Positions 45,105 through 52,464 of a stretch of DNA of 60,596 bases are shown here, piece by piece. The notes beneath the pieces were generated by a model, which saw only the letters and a list, made by a program, of their open reading frames with translations, did no database searches and was not told where the DNA came from. The number at the start of each line of letters is the position of its first letter. Within the stretch, counting starts at the first letter, position 1. The stretch is from Clostridia bacterium (GTDB lineage Bacteria > Bacillota > Clostridia > Christensenellales > UBA1242), in contig JAFUJK010000083.1 in NCBI GenBank assembly GCA_017468205.1, forward strand, positions 1-60,596, given 5' to 3'. A program made the position numbers and the translations under genes.

Positions 45105-45611
45105 TTAACCAAAAATCGTATTTGTCCAAAAACTTGCAAGCGTATCAAGGGCATCAAGTCTTCGGCGAATAATATTAAAAATATTTTGCCGTCGAGTAGC
45201 ATTAGTTTCCGAATACAACAATTGGACAAGCGCATCTAAAAGTTCTGTTTCCGCGCGAACATATTCACGCAACCCCGTACCAAAATTTGCAGGAAGCACA
45301 CCAGCCAAACTTGGATTACGACGAAAATTCTCTTCAATATAATACGAATTTATTTCGTTTCTATCACTGCGATTAAGCGGAATAAGACCGCAAATAAAAT
45401 CTCGAGTACTCCGATTTTGTGCCCGATTAACCAAATTGTTTAAAAGTAGTTCGTTAGTCTGCCATTCAATATTATTTGCAATTTCAATTTGTTCTGCTGT
45501 ATTAACAATATCATCAGCATCATTTTGTAAAACTGAAACATTTGTTGCATAACCTCGCCTCAATTTACGCAAACTATCTTCATTAGGTAATTGCTCGTCA
45601 TTATACTGCAT
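45105..45611 (-). CDS. Helical protein of unknown function
   Basis: A 168-aa protein with a strong SD (TAGGAGGG) before its ATG. It is almost all helical and rich in Asn, Arg, Glu and Leu, with no Cys-rich or membrane part. The pattern (YVRAETELLDALVQLLY and RRRLDALDTLASF near the C-terminus) recalls ferritin-like or coat-associated four-helix proteins of spore formers, but I cannot assign a family. It lies upstream of cca, separated by the cca promoter. Confidence 0.6.
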   Translation of the reverse strand: MQYNDEQLPNEDSLRKLRRGYATNVSVLQNDADDIVNTAEQIEIANNIEWQTNELLLNNLVNRAQNRSTRDFICGLIPLNRSDRNEINSYYIEENFRRNPSLAGVLPANFGTGLREYVRAETELLDALVQLLYSETNATRRQNIFNIIRRRLDALDTLASFWTNTIFG

Positions 45612-45667
45612 ACACCCTCCTAATTTATGTTGTATATGATAAAAAAGATAAAAAGGTGTAGTAAAAT

Positions 45668-45832
45668 ATGAAGAAAATTAGTGCAAAAAAGTTAAACAAA
45701 CTATTAAATAAAGAAAAACGCGCAGAGCAAATTCTGCTAATCGAACGTAATAAAAATTTAGCCATAAACCTAAAAAATCTAATAAAATGCAAACAAAAAA
45801 TCGCCAATTATGAAATTGACGATACTGATTAA
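45668..45832 (+). CDS. 54-aa basic coiled-coil peptide overlapping the recR end
   Basis: ATG at 45668, TAA at 45830-45832, with an AAGGTG SD 8 nt upstream. The sequence is Lys-rich and helical (KKLNKLLNKEKRAEQ), with an acidic end (IDDTD). It is convergent with recR and shares its stop-codon bases. It is short and the SD is moderate, so translation is plausible rather than certain. No function is recognised. Confidence 0.45.
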   Translation: MKKISAKKLNKLLNKEKRAEQILLIERNKNLAINLKNLIKCKQKIANYEIDDTD

Positions 45833-46422
45833 ATTTCTCTTCTATCTTCAAGCGCTCGCGTAAGTGTAACTTCGTCAACAAACTCAATATCCGTGCCTAA
45901 ACTTACACCCTGTGCAATTCTTGTAACTTTAACACCAAGAGGTTTTAATAGATTACCGATATAAATTGCCGTTGCCTCCCCCTCGACTGTCGGGTTTGTT
46001 GCCATAATAACCTCGTGAACCCCGTCAACACTAATTCGCTCCAAAAGTTCTTTGATACGAATATCTTTTGGCGTTACATTATCAAGCGGGTTTAGCAGTC
46101 CGTGAAGGACGTGAAAAGTTCCCACATAATCAGATACTTTTTCAAGTGCCAAAATATCCTTTGGTTCAGCAACAACGCACACCACCGATTTATCCCCGCG
46201 CTTACAGACATCGCACACGTCTTTATCTGTAAAATTTCCGCAAATCCTGCAATAATGCACTGTTTCTTTTGCCTCGACCATTGATTGAGCGAAGGCGCGT
46301 ACATCAGCCTCTTTTGAATTAATTATATAATACGCATAGCGCACAGCCGTTTTTCTGCCCACCCCCGGCAAGCGAGAAAAAGACGCAACCAACTTTTCAA
46401 TAGGAAGAATAAAGTTTTTCAA
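45829..46422 (-). CDS. recR: Recombination mediator protein RecR
   Basis: A 197-aa protein that works with RecO/RecF to load RecA at gaps. The N-terminal helix-hairpin-helix is LPGVGRKTAVRYA. The C4 zinc finger reads CRICGNFTDKDVCDVC. Then come the Toprim domain (VCVVAEPKDILALE, MATNPTVEGEATA) and the C-terminal Walker-B-like segment. It starts at a TTG immediately after the ybaB stop, with a G-rich SD upstream. dnaX-ybaB-recR is a classic conserved operon. Confidence 0.95.
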   Translation of the reverse strand: MKNFILPIEKLVASFSRLPGVGRKTAVRYAYYIINSKEADVRAFAQSMVEAKETVHYCRICGNFTDKDVCDVCKRGDKSVVCVVAEPKDILALEKVSDYVGTFHVLHGLLNPLDNVTPKDIRIKELLERISVDGVHEVIMATNPTVEGEATAIYIGNLLKPLGVKVTRIAQGVSLGTDIEFVDEVTLTRALEDRREI

Positions 46423-46740
46423 CTAGAACATTCCCCCTAAATTTGGTGCAATTTCTGCTGTTTTCTCATCAATTTGACGATTTGCATCATTAATTGCCGC
46501 CATAATAAGGTCCTCAAGCATTTCTGCATCTTCTGGGTCGATAACCTCTGGCTTAATTTTGAGAGAAGTTATTTCACGTTTACCGTTCATCTCAACTTCA
46601 ACCATACCGCCACCTGCATTTGCATAGAAAATTGTGTTCTCAAGTTCCTCTCTATCTTGTTGCATTTGCTCCTGCATTTTTTGCGCCTGTTTCAACAAGT
46701 TTTGCATATTAGCGCCACCAAATCCGTTAAATCCTGCCAT
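46423..46740 (-). CDS. YbaB/EbfC nucleoid-associated protein
   Basis: A 105-aa protein from the ATG at 46740 (SD AAGGAG); the frame extends 28 codons upstream without a ribosome site. It is a small homodimeric DNA-binding protein with N- and C-terminal helices around a beta-sheet. Seen: MQNLLKQAQKMQEQMQQ, AGGGMVEVEMNGKREI and DPEDAEMLEDLI. It sits between dnaX and recR, as usual. Confidence 0.93.
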   Translation of the reverse strand: MAGFNGFGGANMQNLLKQAQKMQEQMQQDREELENTIFYANAGGGMVEVEMNGKREITSLKIKPEVIDPEDAEMLEDLIMAAINDANRQIDEKTAEIAPNLGGMF

Positions 46741-46750
46741 AATAATCTCC

Positions 46751-47122
46751 TTATTTCTTAATTTCGACTTTGCACCCAAGAATTTCAGCAATTTTCTTTG
46801 CCTTATCCATTTTAGGCAAAGCACTGTCTGGTGTAAAGTTAATCACAACATTATAATTATAGCCGAGTTTGATAAAAGTATCAACTAAATCGCCATAGTT
46901 TTGTTGTTTTTTTAGTATTTCATAGTTTATGCTTTTATGAACATTAATAACAAAGTCGTTTTCAACGATTGCGACATCGCTTATTTCGATGCATATTGAA
47001 TGTACATTAATAATGTTATTATTCCGAAGTCCCAGCAACACTTTTCCCCATACAGAACGGCAATTAACCGCTTTTTTAGGCAAGTTTTGCTCAATTTGTT
47101 GTGTTCCTAGGCTAAGGACTAA
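46751..47122 (-). CDS. dnaX: Tau-specific C-terminal part of DnaX, -1 frame
   Basis: This open frame lies in the -1 register relative to the 363-aa DnaX. It is open from inside the A9 run (47123-47131) to the stop at 46751, without a stop. Its only start candidate is a TTG at 47083 lacking an SD. It encodes a basic N-terminal linker and an alpha/beta C-terminal domain (VIVENDF..., NVVINFTPDSALPKMDKAKKIAEILGC). This corresponds in position to the part of tau that contacts the polymerase and helicase. With a slip, tau would be about 486 aa. Confidence 0.75.
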   Translation of the reverse strand, partial: LVLSLGTQQIEQNLPKKAVNCRSVWGKVLLGLRNNNIINVHSICIEISDVAIVENDFVINVHKSINYEILKKQQNYGDLVDTFIKLGYNYNVVINFTPDSALPKMDKAKKIAEILGCKVEIKK

Positions 47123-48210
47123 TTTTTTTTTACTTCGTCGTCAAGAAGTCCCAACGCCGTTGTTTCAATTAATAATTGAGGGTTAAGCGAATATTTCATT
47201 TCGCTCTCTATCCTACTAAATGCTTGCATTGCATCGTTCAATTTTGATTGAGAAACTGATTGACTTAATGCTTGCATTTTTTCCAAAATTTCAGTGTTAT
47301 ACTCAACAAAACCTGTTCCACAAGTTTTAATTACAAGCAAATCTCTAAAAAATTTAGTAAGGTCATTTGCTGTTACTGTAAGATTCTTGCCTGCACCAGC
47401 CAACTCCGTGAATTCCTTGAAAAAATCATTGATACGCTGTTCTAAAATAGCACTACCAAGATTGTAGATTGTTTCGCCATCGCTTATGCCTAACACTTCA
47501 ACGGCGTCCTCATATTTTATGTCGTTATTAGAAAAACTAGCACACATATCAGCAATTGAAAGCGCATCACGCACGCTTCCTTGACCAGCCTTTGCAATCA
47601 AATTAACCGCAGTTGGTTCTGCTTTTATCTTGCTTTCGGCAAAAATACGCGTTATGAGTTCGGCGATTGTCTCCGTGCTAATAAGTTTAAAATCAAATCT
47701 TAACACACGAGAAAGAATAGTTGCAGGCAACTTGTGAACTTCTGTTGTAGCCAAAATAAACACCGCATGTGCTGGTGGCTCTTCCAAAGTTTTAAGAAGT
47801 GCATTAAATGCATTTGGCGTTAACATATGAACCTCATCAATTATGTACACCTTATACTTTCCCACGGTTGGAGGATACTTAACTTTATCTCTCAAATCGC
47901 GTATTTCCTCAACACCATTGTTGCTGGCTGCGTCAATTTCGATAATATCAATCGAATTGTTTTCCTTTAAAGTTTTACAAACCTCACATTCTCCACAAGG
48001 CGAACCATCCTTTGGGCTAACGCAATTTATTGCGCGCGCAAAAACCTTTGCAGCACTTGTTTTTCCCGTTCCACGACTTCCACAAAACAAATATGCGTGT
48101 CCAATCTGGTCGTTCTTAATCTGATTTTGCAGAGTACGAGTAACGTGTTCTTGCCCCACAATTCTATCAAAACTATTTGGTCTATATTTTCTATAAAGCG
48201 CTAAATACAT
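47119..48210 (-). CDS. dnaX: DNA polymerase III gamma/tau subunit (gamma form)
   Basis: A 363-aa clamp-loader ATPase. Walker A is GSRGTGKTS (near residue 45), the zinc motif is CGECEVC with an upstream Cys, Walker B is IIDEVHML and sensor 1 is LATTEVHKLP. The collar domain III ends near residue 355, so the product has domains I-III only. The frame ends GTA-AAA-AAA-AAT-TAG. A stop directly after an A9 run, with the missing tau domain in the -1 frame, is how gamma and tau are made from one gene in Thermus (transcriptional slippage) and E. coli (ribosomal slippage). A sequencing error in the run is the alternative. Confidence 0.92.
   Translation of the reverse strand: MYLALYRKYRPNSFDRIVGQEHVTRTLQNQIKNDQIGHAYLFCGSRGTGKTSAAKVFARAINCVSPKDGSPCGECEVCKTLKENNSIDIIEIDAASNNGVEEIRDLRDKVKYPPTVGKYKVYIIDEVHMLTPNAFNALLKTLEEPPAHAVFILATTEVHKLPATILSRVLRFDFKLISTETIAELITRIFAESKIKAEPTAVNLIAKAGQGSVRDALSIADMCASFSNNDIKYEDAVEVLGISDGETIYNLGSAILEQRINDFFKEFTELAGAGKNLTVTANDLTKFFRDLLVIKTCGTGFVEYNTEILEKMQALSQSVSQSKLNDAMQAFSRIESEMKYSLNPQLLIETTALGLLDDEVKKN
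47123..47131 (-). other. A9 slippage site in dnaX
   Basis: Nine consecutive A on the coding strand directly before the TAG stop of the 363-aa frame. A 4-bp TCCT/AGGA hairpin with six-base loop can form about 3 nt after the TAG. RNA with ten A would encode the full tau. Confidence 0.65.
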
Positions 48211-48211
48211 T

Positions 48212-48832
48212 TTAATCCTCTAAAAATTTCAGTTTTGTCTTAATTCGCATAATAGCATTATCTATCGATTTTTCGTTTTTGTCAAGCGACTTTGCGATTT
48301 CTTTGTAGCTTTCGCCTCGTAAGTACTTATTTAAAACAACCAACTCAAACTCACTTAAAGTAGATTTAATTTGTTTTTCAAGTTCCTGCGTACGTTCAAT
48401 AAGTAATACTTTTTCTTCAGGAGTTAACTCCTCACTCGGCAAAACATACTCAAAGTCATCATCTTCAATTTCATCGCCGTTTTCAATCATAAGCCCACCT
48501 TGCGCACCAATGCCTATGTACTGATTTAATGGCATATTTTTTTGATTCAAACTCGAACGAACTGCTGAAATAACTTGTCTACGAATGCACGTTGTAGCAT
48601 ATTGTTCAAACGATACAGGGCTATCTAAACGATAGTTTAAAAAAGCCTTATATAGTCCAATCATTCCCTCTTGAATTAGGTCTGACGAATCTCCATTAGT
48701 CAAAAAATAACTTCGAGCAATGCGCGTAACCGTTGGTTTTAAACTTTCCATCAAACTATCAAGGGATTTCAAATCCCCAGCACGAGCTTCAAGCAACAAA
48801 AGACGTTGCTCATCAATCTTTGATTTTTCCAA
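48212..48832 (-). CDS. sigH: RNA polymerase sigma factor SigH
   Basis: A 206-aa sigma-70 family factor. Region 2 shows DLIQEGMIGLYKAFLNYR and FEQYATTCIRRQVISAVR. Region 4 has SEFELVVLNKYLRGESYKEIAKSL with helix-turn-helix. Position directly after rlmB, as in many Firmicutes, supports sigma-H, the sigma factor acting at the onset of sporulation. An acidic insert (ENGDEIEDDDFEYV) separates the two regions. The gene precedes dnaX by one base. Confidence 0.88.
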   Translation of the reverse strand: MEKSKIDEQRLLLLEARAGDLKSLDSLMESLKPTVTRIARSYFLTNGDSSDLIQEGMIGLYKAFLNYRLDSPVSFEQYATTCIRRQVISAVRSSLNQKNMPLNQYIGIGAQGGLMIENGDEIEDDDFEYVLPSEELTPEEKVLLIERTQELEKQIKSTLSEFELVVLNKYLRGESYKEIAKSLDKNEKSIDNAIMRIKTKLKFLED

Positions 48833-48834
48833 AT

Positions 48835-49554
48835 TTAACTCCTTTGGCGAACAGCCTCAAACACCGCAACACCACAAGCAACGCTTGCGTTAAGTGAATT
48901 TATATTTCCTTTCATAGGCATTGTAAGCACACCATCACACTTTTTCTTCAAAAGTTGTCCAACACCGTCCCCCTCACTTCCAATAATCAATGCAAGCGCG
49001 CCTTTGAGATTTTGTTGATAAATATTAACTCCTCCCAACTCAACCGCATACACCCATACACCAGATTCCTGCAATTTCTGCACCGTTTGGGTTAGATTTG
49101 TAACTTTACAAACGCGCATATTAGACAATGCACCCGCGCTCGTTTTTGCCACTGTGCTATTGATAGGACAAGCATTATGCTTTGGAATAATCACGCCGTG
49201 AACCCCCGCGCACTCGCAAACTCTGATAATGCTTCCCAAGTTGTGCGGGTCCTCAATACCATCTAATATCACCAAGAAAGGTTGTTCTCCCTTGCTTGAC
49301 GCATAGTCCATAATTTCATCTAATTCACTATAATTAAAATCGGCACATTCGGCAACAAAGCCTTGGTGGTGGCTATCTCCACACAATTTGGTCAAATCGT
49401 CGCGAGTCATATATTGTAATTTTATATTTTTGCGCCTTGCGATTGCCTCGACTTCACCTGTTTTGTCTTGAAATTTGTCAAGGACAAAAATTTTGTAGAT
49501 TGCCTTTTCTGCACGCAAACTTTCAACTATTGCATTTTTCCCAAAAATAATCAT
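48835..49554 (-). CDS. rlmB: 23S rRNA 2'-O-methyltransferase, TrmH/RlmB family
   Basis: A 239-aa SPOUT methyltransferase. The N-terminal L30e-like substrate-binding domain starts IIFGKNAIVESLRA. The catalytic knot shows LDGIEDPHNLGSIIRVCECAG, LIIGSEGDGV and SLNASVACGVAVFEAVRQR. RlmB methylates G2251 of 23S rRNA (E. coli numbering). It overlaps mrnC by ATGA. Confidence 0.92.
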   Translation of the reverse strand: MIIFGKNAIVESLRAEKAIYKIFVLDKFQDKTGEVEAIARRKNIKLQYMTRDDLTKLCGDSHHQGFVAECADFNYSELDEIMDYASSKGEQPFLVILDGIEDPHNLGSIIRVCECAGVHGVIIPKHNACPINSTVAKTSAGALSNMRVCKVTNLTQTVQKLQESGVWVYAVELGGVNIYQQNLKGALALIIGSEGDGVGQLLKKKCDGVLTMPMKGNINSLNASVACGVAVFEAVRQRS

Positions 49555-49961
49555 TCAGTTTCTCCAAAAATCATTTCTAAAATCTCGTTTAGTCTATCCA
49601 TTTTATTAGATAAATATAAGTATCCAATCAACGCTTCAAGAGCCGTGGCGCGCTTGTAGTCGGCAATTCCATAATGCTTACTTTTAGTTGCGATTGGAGC
49701 ATTTCGAGCTCTGCGAACAACACTCTGCTCACTTTCGTTTAAGGCTTCCAAAATTCTTTCAAGTGCATCACTTTGCGCCCCAGCGTTTACAAGAGTAGTG
49801 GCCATTTTGTGCAATTTATTTGGCTTTGAATTAAGTTTAGACAACTCAAATTCACGCGCGCACAAAGTATACACAGCATCTCCCACCCACGCCAATGTGC
49901 TGACAGGAATATTCAACAATTCGTTTTCTGAAAATTCTCTATATGTAAAAAACTTTTCCAT
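49551..49961 (-). CDS. mrnC: Mini-ribonuclease III
   Basis: A 136-aa RNase III-like nuclease without a double-stranded-RNA-binding domain; it matures 23S rRNA in Firmicutes. The catalytic region shows STLAWVGDAVYTLCARE, with the acidic residue in GDAVY. KSKHYGIADYKRATALEALIGYLYL carries the second acidic site. It is the first gene of mrnC-rlmB-sigH-dnaX-ybaB-recR, a plausible single operon. Its promoter leaves only six bases before the ATG, so the mRNA start seems leaderless. Confidence 0.92.
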   Translation of the reverse strand: MEKFFTYREFSENELLNIPVSTLAWVGDAVYTLCAREFELSKLNSKPNKLHKMATTLVNAGAQSDALERILEALNESEQSVVRRARNAPIATKSKHYGIADYKRATALEALIGYLYLSNKMDRLNEILEMIFGETE

Positions 49962-49967
49962 AATTTT

Positions 49968-49996
49968 ATTGTAGCATAAATCAACATAAATTGCAA
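49968..49996 (-). promoter_or_regulatory. mrnC operon promoter with predicted leaderless start
   Basis: TTGCAA (49991-49996), a 17-bp spacer and TACAAT (49968-49973), then six bases to the ATG at 49961. Confidence 0.6.
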
Positions 49997-50105
49997 TTAT
50001 TTAGGCTAATTTTCTAAAAACATAAAAACAATTTTTCGCAAAAATCAATTAATATCACATCTTCAATTTGAATATACATATCAAAAGATTTATTTGGAGT
50101 AACTG

Positions 50106-50813
50106 ATGATTTTAAATTTCAAAATTAATTTAAAGCAAATTTTATGTTATCTTTGTATTTTTACTTTACTTTTTGGTTCAAATGCATATATTTCATATTC
50201 TAACAAAGCAATTTCGACATCTACACCGCTTCCGCGTTTTACTGTTGTACTCGACCCCGGACACGGAGGCATAGACTCGGGCTGTGTTGGCTCATTAGGA
50301 ATTTATGAGCGTGATATTAACCTTTGCATAGCACAAAAATTGGGGGACTTTTTAAAAACTTTGGGCATCAAAGTAGTTTTAACACGAACAAATCAAGACG
50401 GACTATATGGGACATTTGCCAGTGGACACAAAAAGCGAGATATGAAAGCGCGCGAAGAAATAATAAAAAAAGCAAATCCTAATCTTGTAGTGAGCATCCA
50501 TCTTAACAGTTATTCAAGCCCCAGCCCTCACGGCGCGCAAGTCTTTTATAAACTAAACAACGACATAAGTCGAGAACTTGGTCAAGCACTTCAAGATATG
50601 TTTGTTGAACAAGTTGAAGGCTCGCGAAAAAACAGTATGCCGGGGGACTTCTATATACTAAATTGTACCAAATCGGCTGGAATTTTAGTTGAATGTGGAT
50701 TTTTATCAAATCCAGAAGAGGAAGCAAAACTGGTAACTCCTGAATATCAAGAGAAAATTGCATACACGATAATGTGCGGTGTTGTAGAATATTTTGGACT
50801 AGCGGAAAGTTAA
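50106..50813 (+). CDS. cwlD: N-acetylmuramoyl-L-alanine amidase, CwlD-like
   Basis: A 235-aa amidase_3 enzyme. An N-terminal signal/anchor helix (residues about 9-27) is followed by the zinc amidase fold: VVLDPGHGGIDSGCVG with the His ligand, YERDINLCIA with Glu, SIHLNSY with the second His and GILVECGFLSN with the catalytic Glu. CwlD makes muramic-delta-lactam in spore cortex, needed for germination, and this window has other sporulation genes, so CwlD is likelier than a vegetative autolysin. SD TTGGAG is 6 nt from the ATG. Confidence 0.85.
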   Translation: MILNFKINLKQILCYLCIFTLLFGSNAYISYSNKAISTSTPLPRFTVVLDPGHGGIDSGCVGSLGIYERDINLCIAQKLGDFLKTLGIKVVLTRTNQDGLYGTFASGHKKRDMKAREEIIKKANPNLVVSIHLNSYSSPSPHGAQVFYKLNNDISRELGQALQDMFVEQVEGSRKNSMPGDFYILNCTKSAGILVECGFLSNPEEEAKLVTPEYQEKIAYTIMCGVVEYFGLAES

Positions 50814-50841
50814 AAAACAAGGACTAAAATCCTTGTTTTTA
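50812..50841. terminator. Bidirectional rho-independent terminator
   Basis: AAAACAAGGA / TCCTTGTTTT stem flanked by A- and T-runs, between two convergent genes. Confidence 0.8.
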
Positions 50842-50842
50842 A

Positions 50843-52381
50843 CTATACGCTTTTAGCAGTAATCTTACCTGAAACACTCTTTAGGGTAAGCGTGTTTGCG
50901 TTATCGGTGGCTGAATTTACAGACACGTTTGTACCCTTTTTCTCCGCAGTTGACACACCGCCTTGAAGAACGATATCAACATCATTTACAGTTTCCCAAG
51001 TAAGTTTAAACTTCAAATCATTGATGTTTTGTGAAGTTGCAACAGGCATATAAACTTCAATCACACCAGTCTGTGTATTTATAATATTTTCACCCACAAT
51101 TTTGCAATAATTAACTTTAACTTTTGCATTTCCTTTTGAAAGTGCATTAAATTTTACTGTACCATAAATATTATTTAGCACTGCTTCACCGTTAATACTT
51201 GAAATATCGTAAGTGTTAACATCAGTTGAACCTGTAACATTAATGCTACCGCCGTCGGTTTTTACAATAACATCATCACAAGCCTCTCCCAACATTACAG
51301 AACCATTTTTAGTGTTTACATTAACTACATCGAGTGATTTAGCAATATTTACCCCACCACTACCAGTAATTGTTGCATTAACTGCACCTTTAGCTTCGGC
51401 TACTTTAAGTTGCCCATCAGTTGATTCAAATGTAATATCACCTTTAACGTTTGCAATGTCAAAATCACATTTTCCACCATTAACGGATAAAATTCCACTT
51501 ACACTATTAGCACGGACCAAACCGCCGTTACCAGCAAAAATCAAATCGCCATACACATCATCAACCTTTATGTTTGAGTTCCCCATCTTTTCAAACACCA
51601 AACTTGAAGAAGTGCCAGCAGTACCCACATTTTCAAGGTCAACGGTACCAAAACTGTCAGTTATTTCAATTTTCACATTATTTGGCAAGTCAATATAACT
51701 ATACAAATCGCCAGTCTTCTTTGAAACAACAACATCACCATTCACCGCAACATCACGAATTTGAACCTCGCCGTGAGCGCTGTTTATAGTTAAATCTTCA
51801 ATCTCAAAACCAACTCTATTTTCAAGTGAAGTGCTATTTCCTAGTTGAACCTTTCCTGTTTCTGTTTCAATGATAATATCCTTGCCTTCAAGAATTTCAG
51901 CGTCGTATAAAATCTCCAATTTTGCGTTTACTTTACTCAACCAGCCACCACTTGGCTCGCTAACTTCGTAAACCAAATATGATTTACCATCAACATTAGC
52001 AAATGTACCGCCAGAAAAACTTGGTTCTTGAACATCACCAAACACAAAGCCGTTATATTCGTGATGCCAACGAGCGGTCAATGTGTCAGCCAAATGATAA
52101 TTCTCTGTTGCCTTTGTTACTGGCGCAACTGAAATATCCCAATTAACAGTTTTAATCAAAATTCCAGAAGCACTTTCCCACTCTGCCAATTTACTATTTT
52201 CCGCTGTCGCCCCTAATTCAATATAGTTTCCCACAGGGTCGCCTGCCCCTTTGATGTAGTGAAGCCCAAAGATACTAAACCCCGGGAACAACACAAGCGC
52301 GCCAAGCAAAAGCAACATACCCGCAACAGCTATAACTACCATGATGATTAGAATTTTTAAAATATTTGCGAAAACGTTCAT
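50843..52381 (-). CDS. DUF4097-family beta-helical surface protein
   Basis: A 512-aa protein. An N-terminal membrane helix (residues about 9-33) is followed by a long repetitive beta-solenoid. Its roughly 20-residue rungs read like DLENVGTAGTSSSLVFEK, GDLIFAGNGGLVRANSVSG and GSVMLGEACDDVIVKTDGG. This is typical of DUF4097 'putative adhesin' domains. SD AAAGGAG precedes the ATG. It is monocistronic. An envelope function is inferred; no ligand is known. Confidence 0.78.
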   Translation of the reverse strand: MNVFANILKILIIMVVIAVAGMLLLLGALVLFPGFSIFGLHYIKGAGDPVGNYIELGATAENSKLAEWESASGILIKTVNWDISVAPVTKATENYHLADTLTARWHHEYNGFVFGDVQEPSFSGGTFANVDGKSYLVYEVSEPSGGWLSKVNAKLEILYDAEILEGKDIIIETETGKVQLGNSTSLENRVGFEIEDLTINSAHGEVQIRDVAVNGDVVVSKKTGDLYSYIDLPNNVKIEITDSFGTVDLENVGTAGTSSSLVFEKMGNSNIKVDDVYGDLIFAGNGGLVRANSVSGILSVNGGKCDFDIANVKGDITFESTDGQLKVAEAKGAVNATITGSGGVNIAKSLDVVNVNTKNGSVMLGEACDDVIVKTDGGSINVTGSTDVNTYDISSINGEAVLNNIYGTVKFNALSKGNAKVKVNYCKIVGENIINTQTGVIEVYMPVATSQNINDLKFKLTWETVNDVDIVLQGGVSTAEKKGTNVSVNSATDNANTLTLKSVSGKITAKSV

Positions 52382-52464
52382 CTTTACTCCTTTGTTAATT
52401 TATTTTGTCTACCCTTCAAGCATTTTATAAATTATATCACAATAATCAAATTAAGTCAAATGTT

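Noticed and set aside
46751-47083. Independent 110-aa gene behind dnaX
   Set aside because: It would need a TTG start without an SD, and its frame is open upstream exactly to the A9 run, so it is better read as the tau extension.
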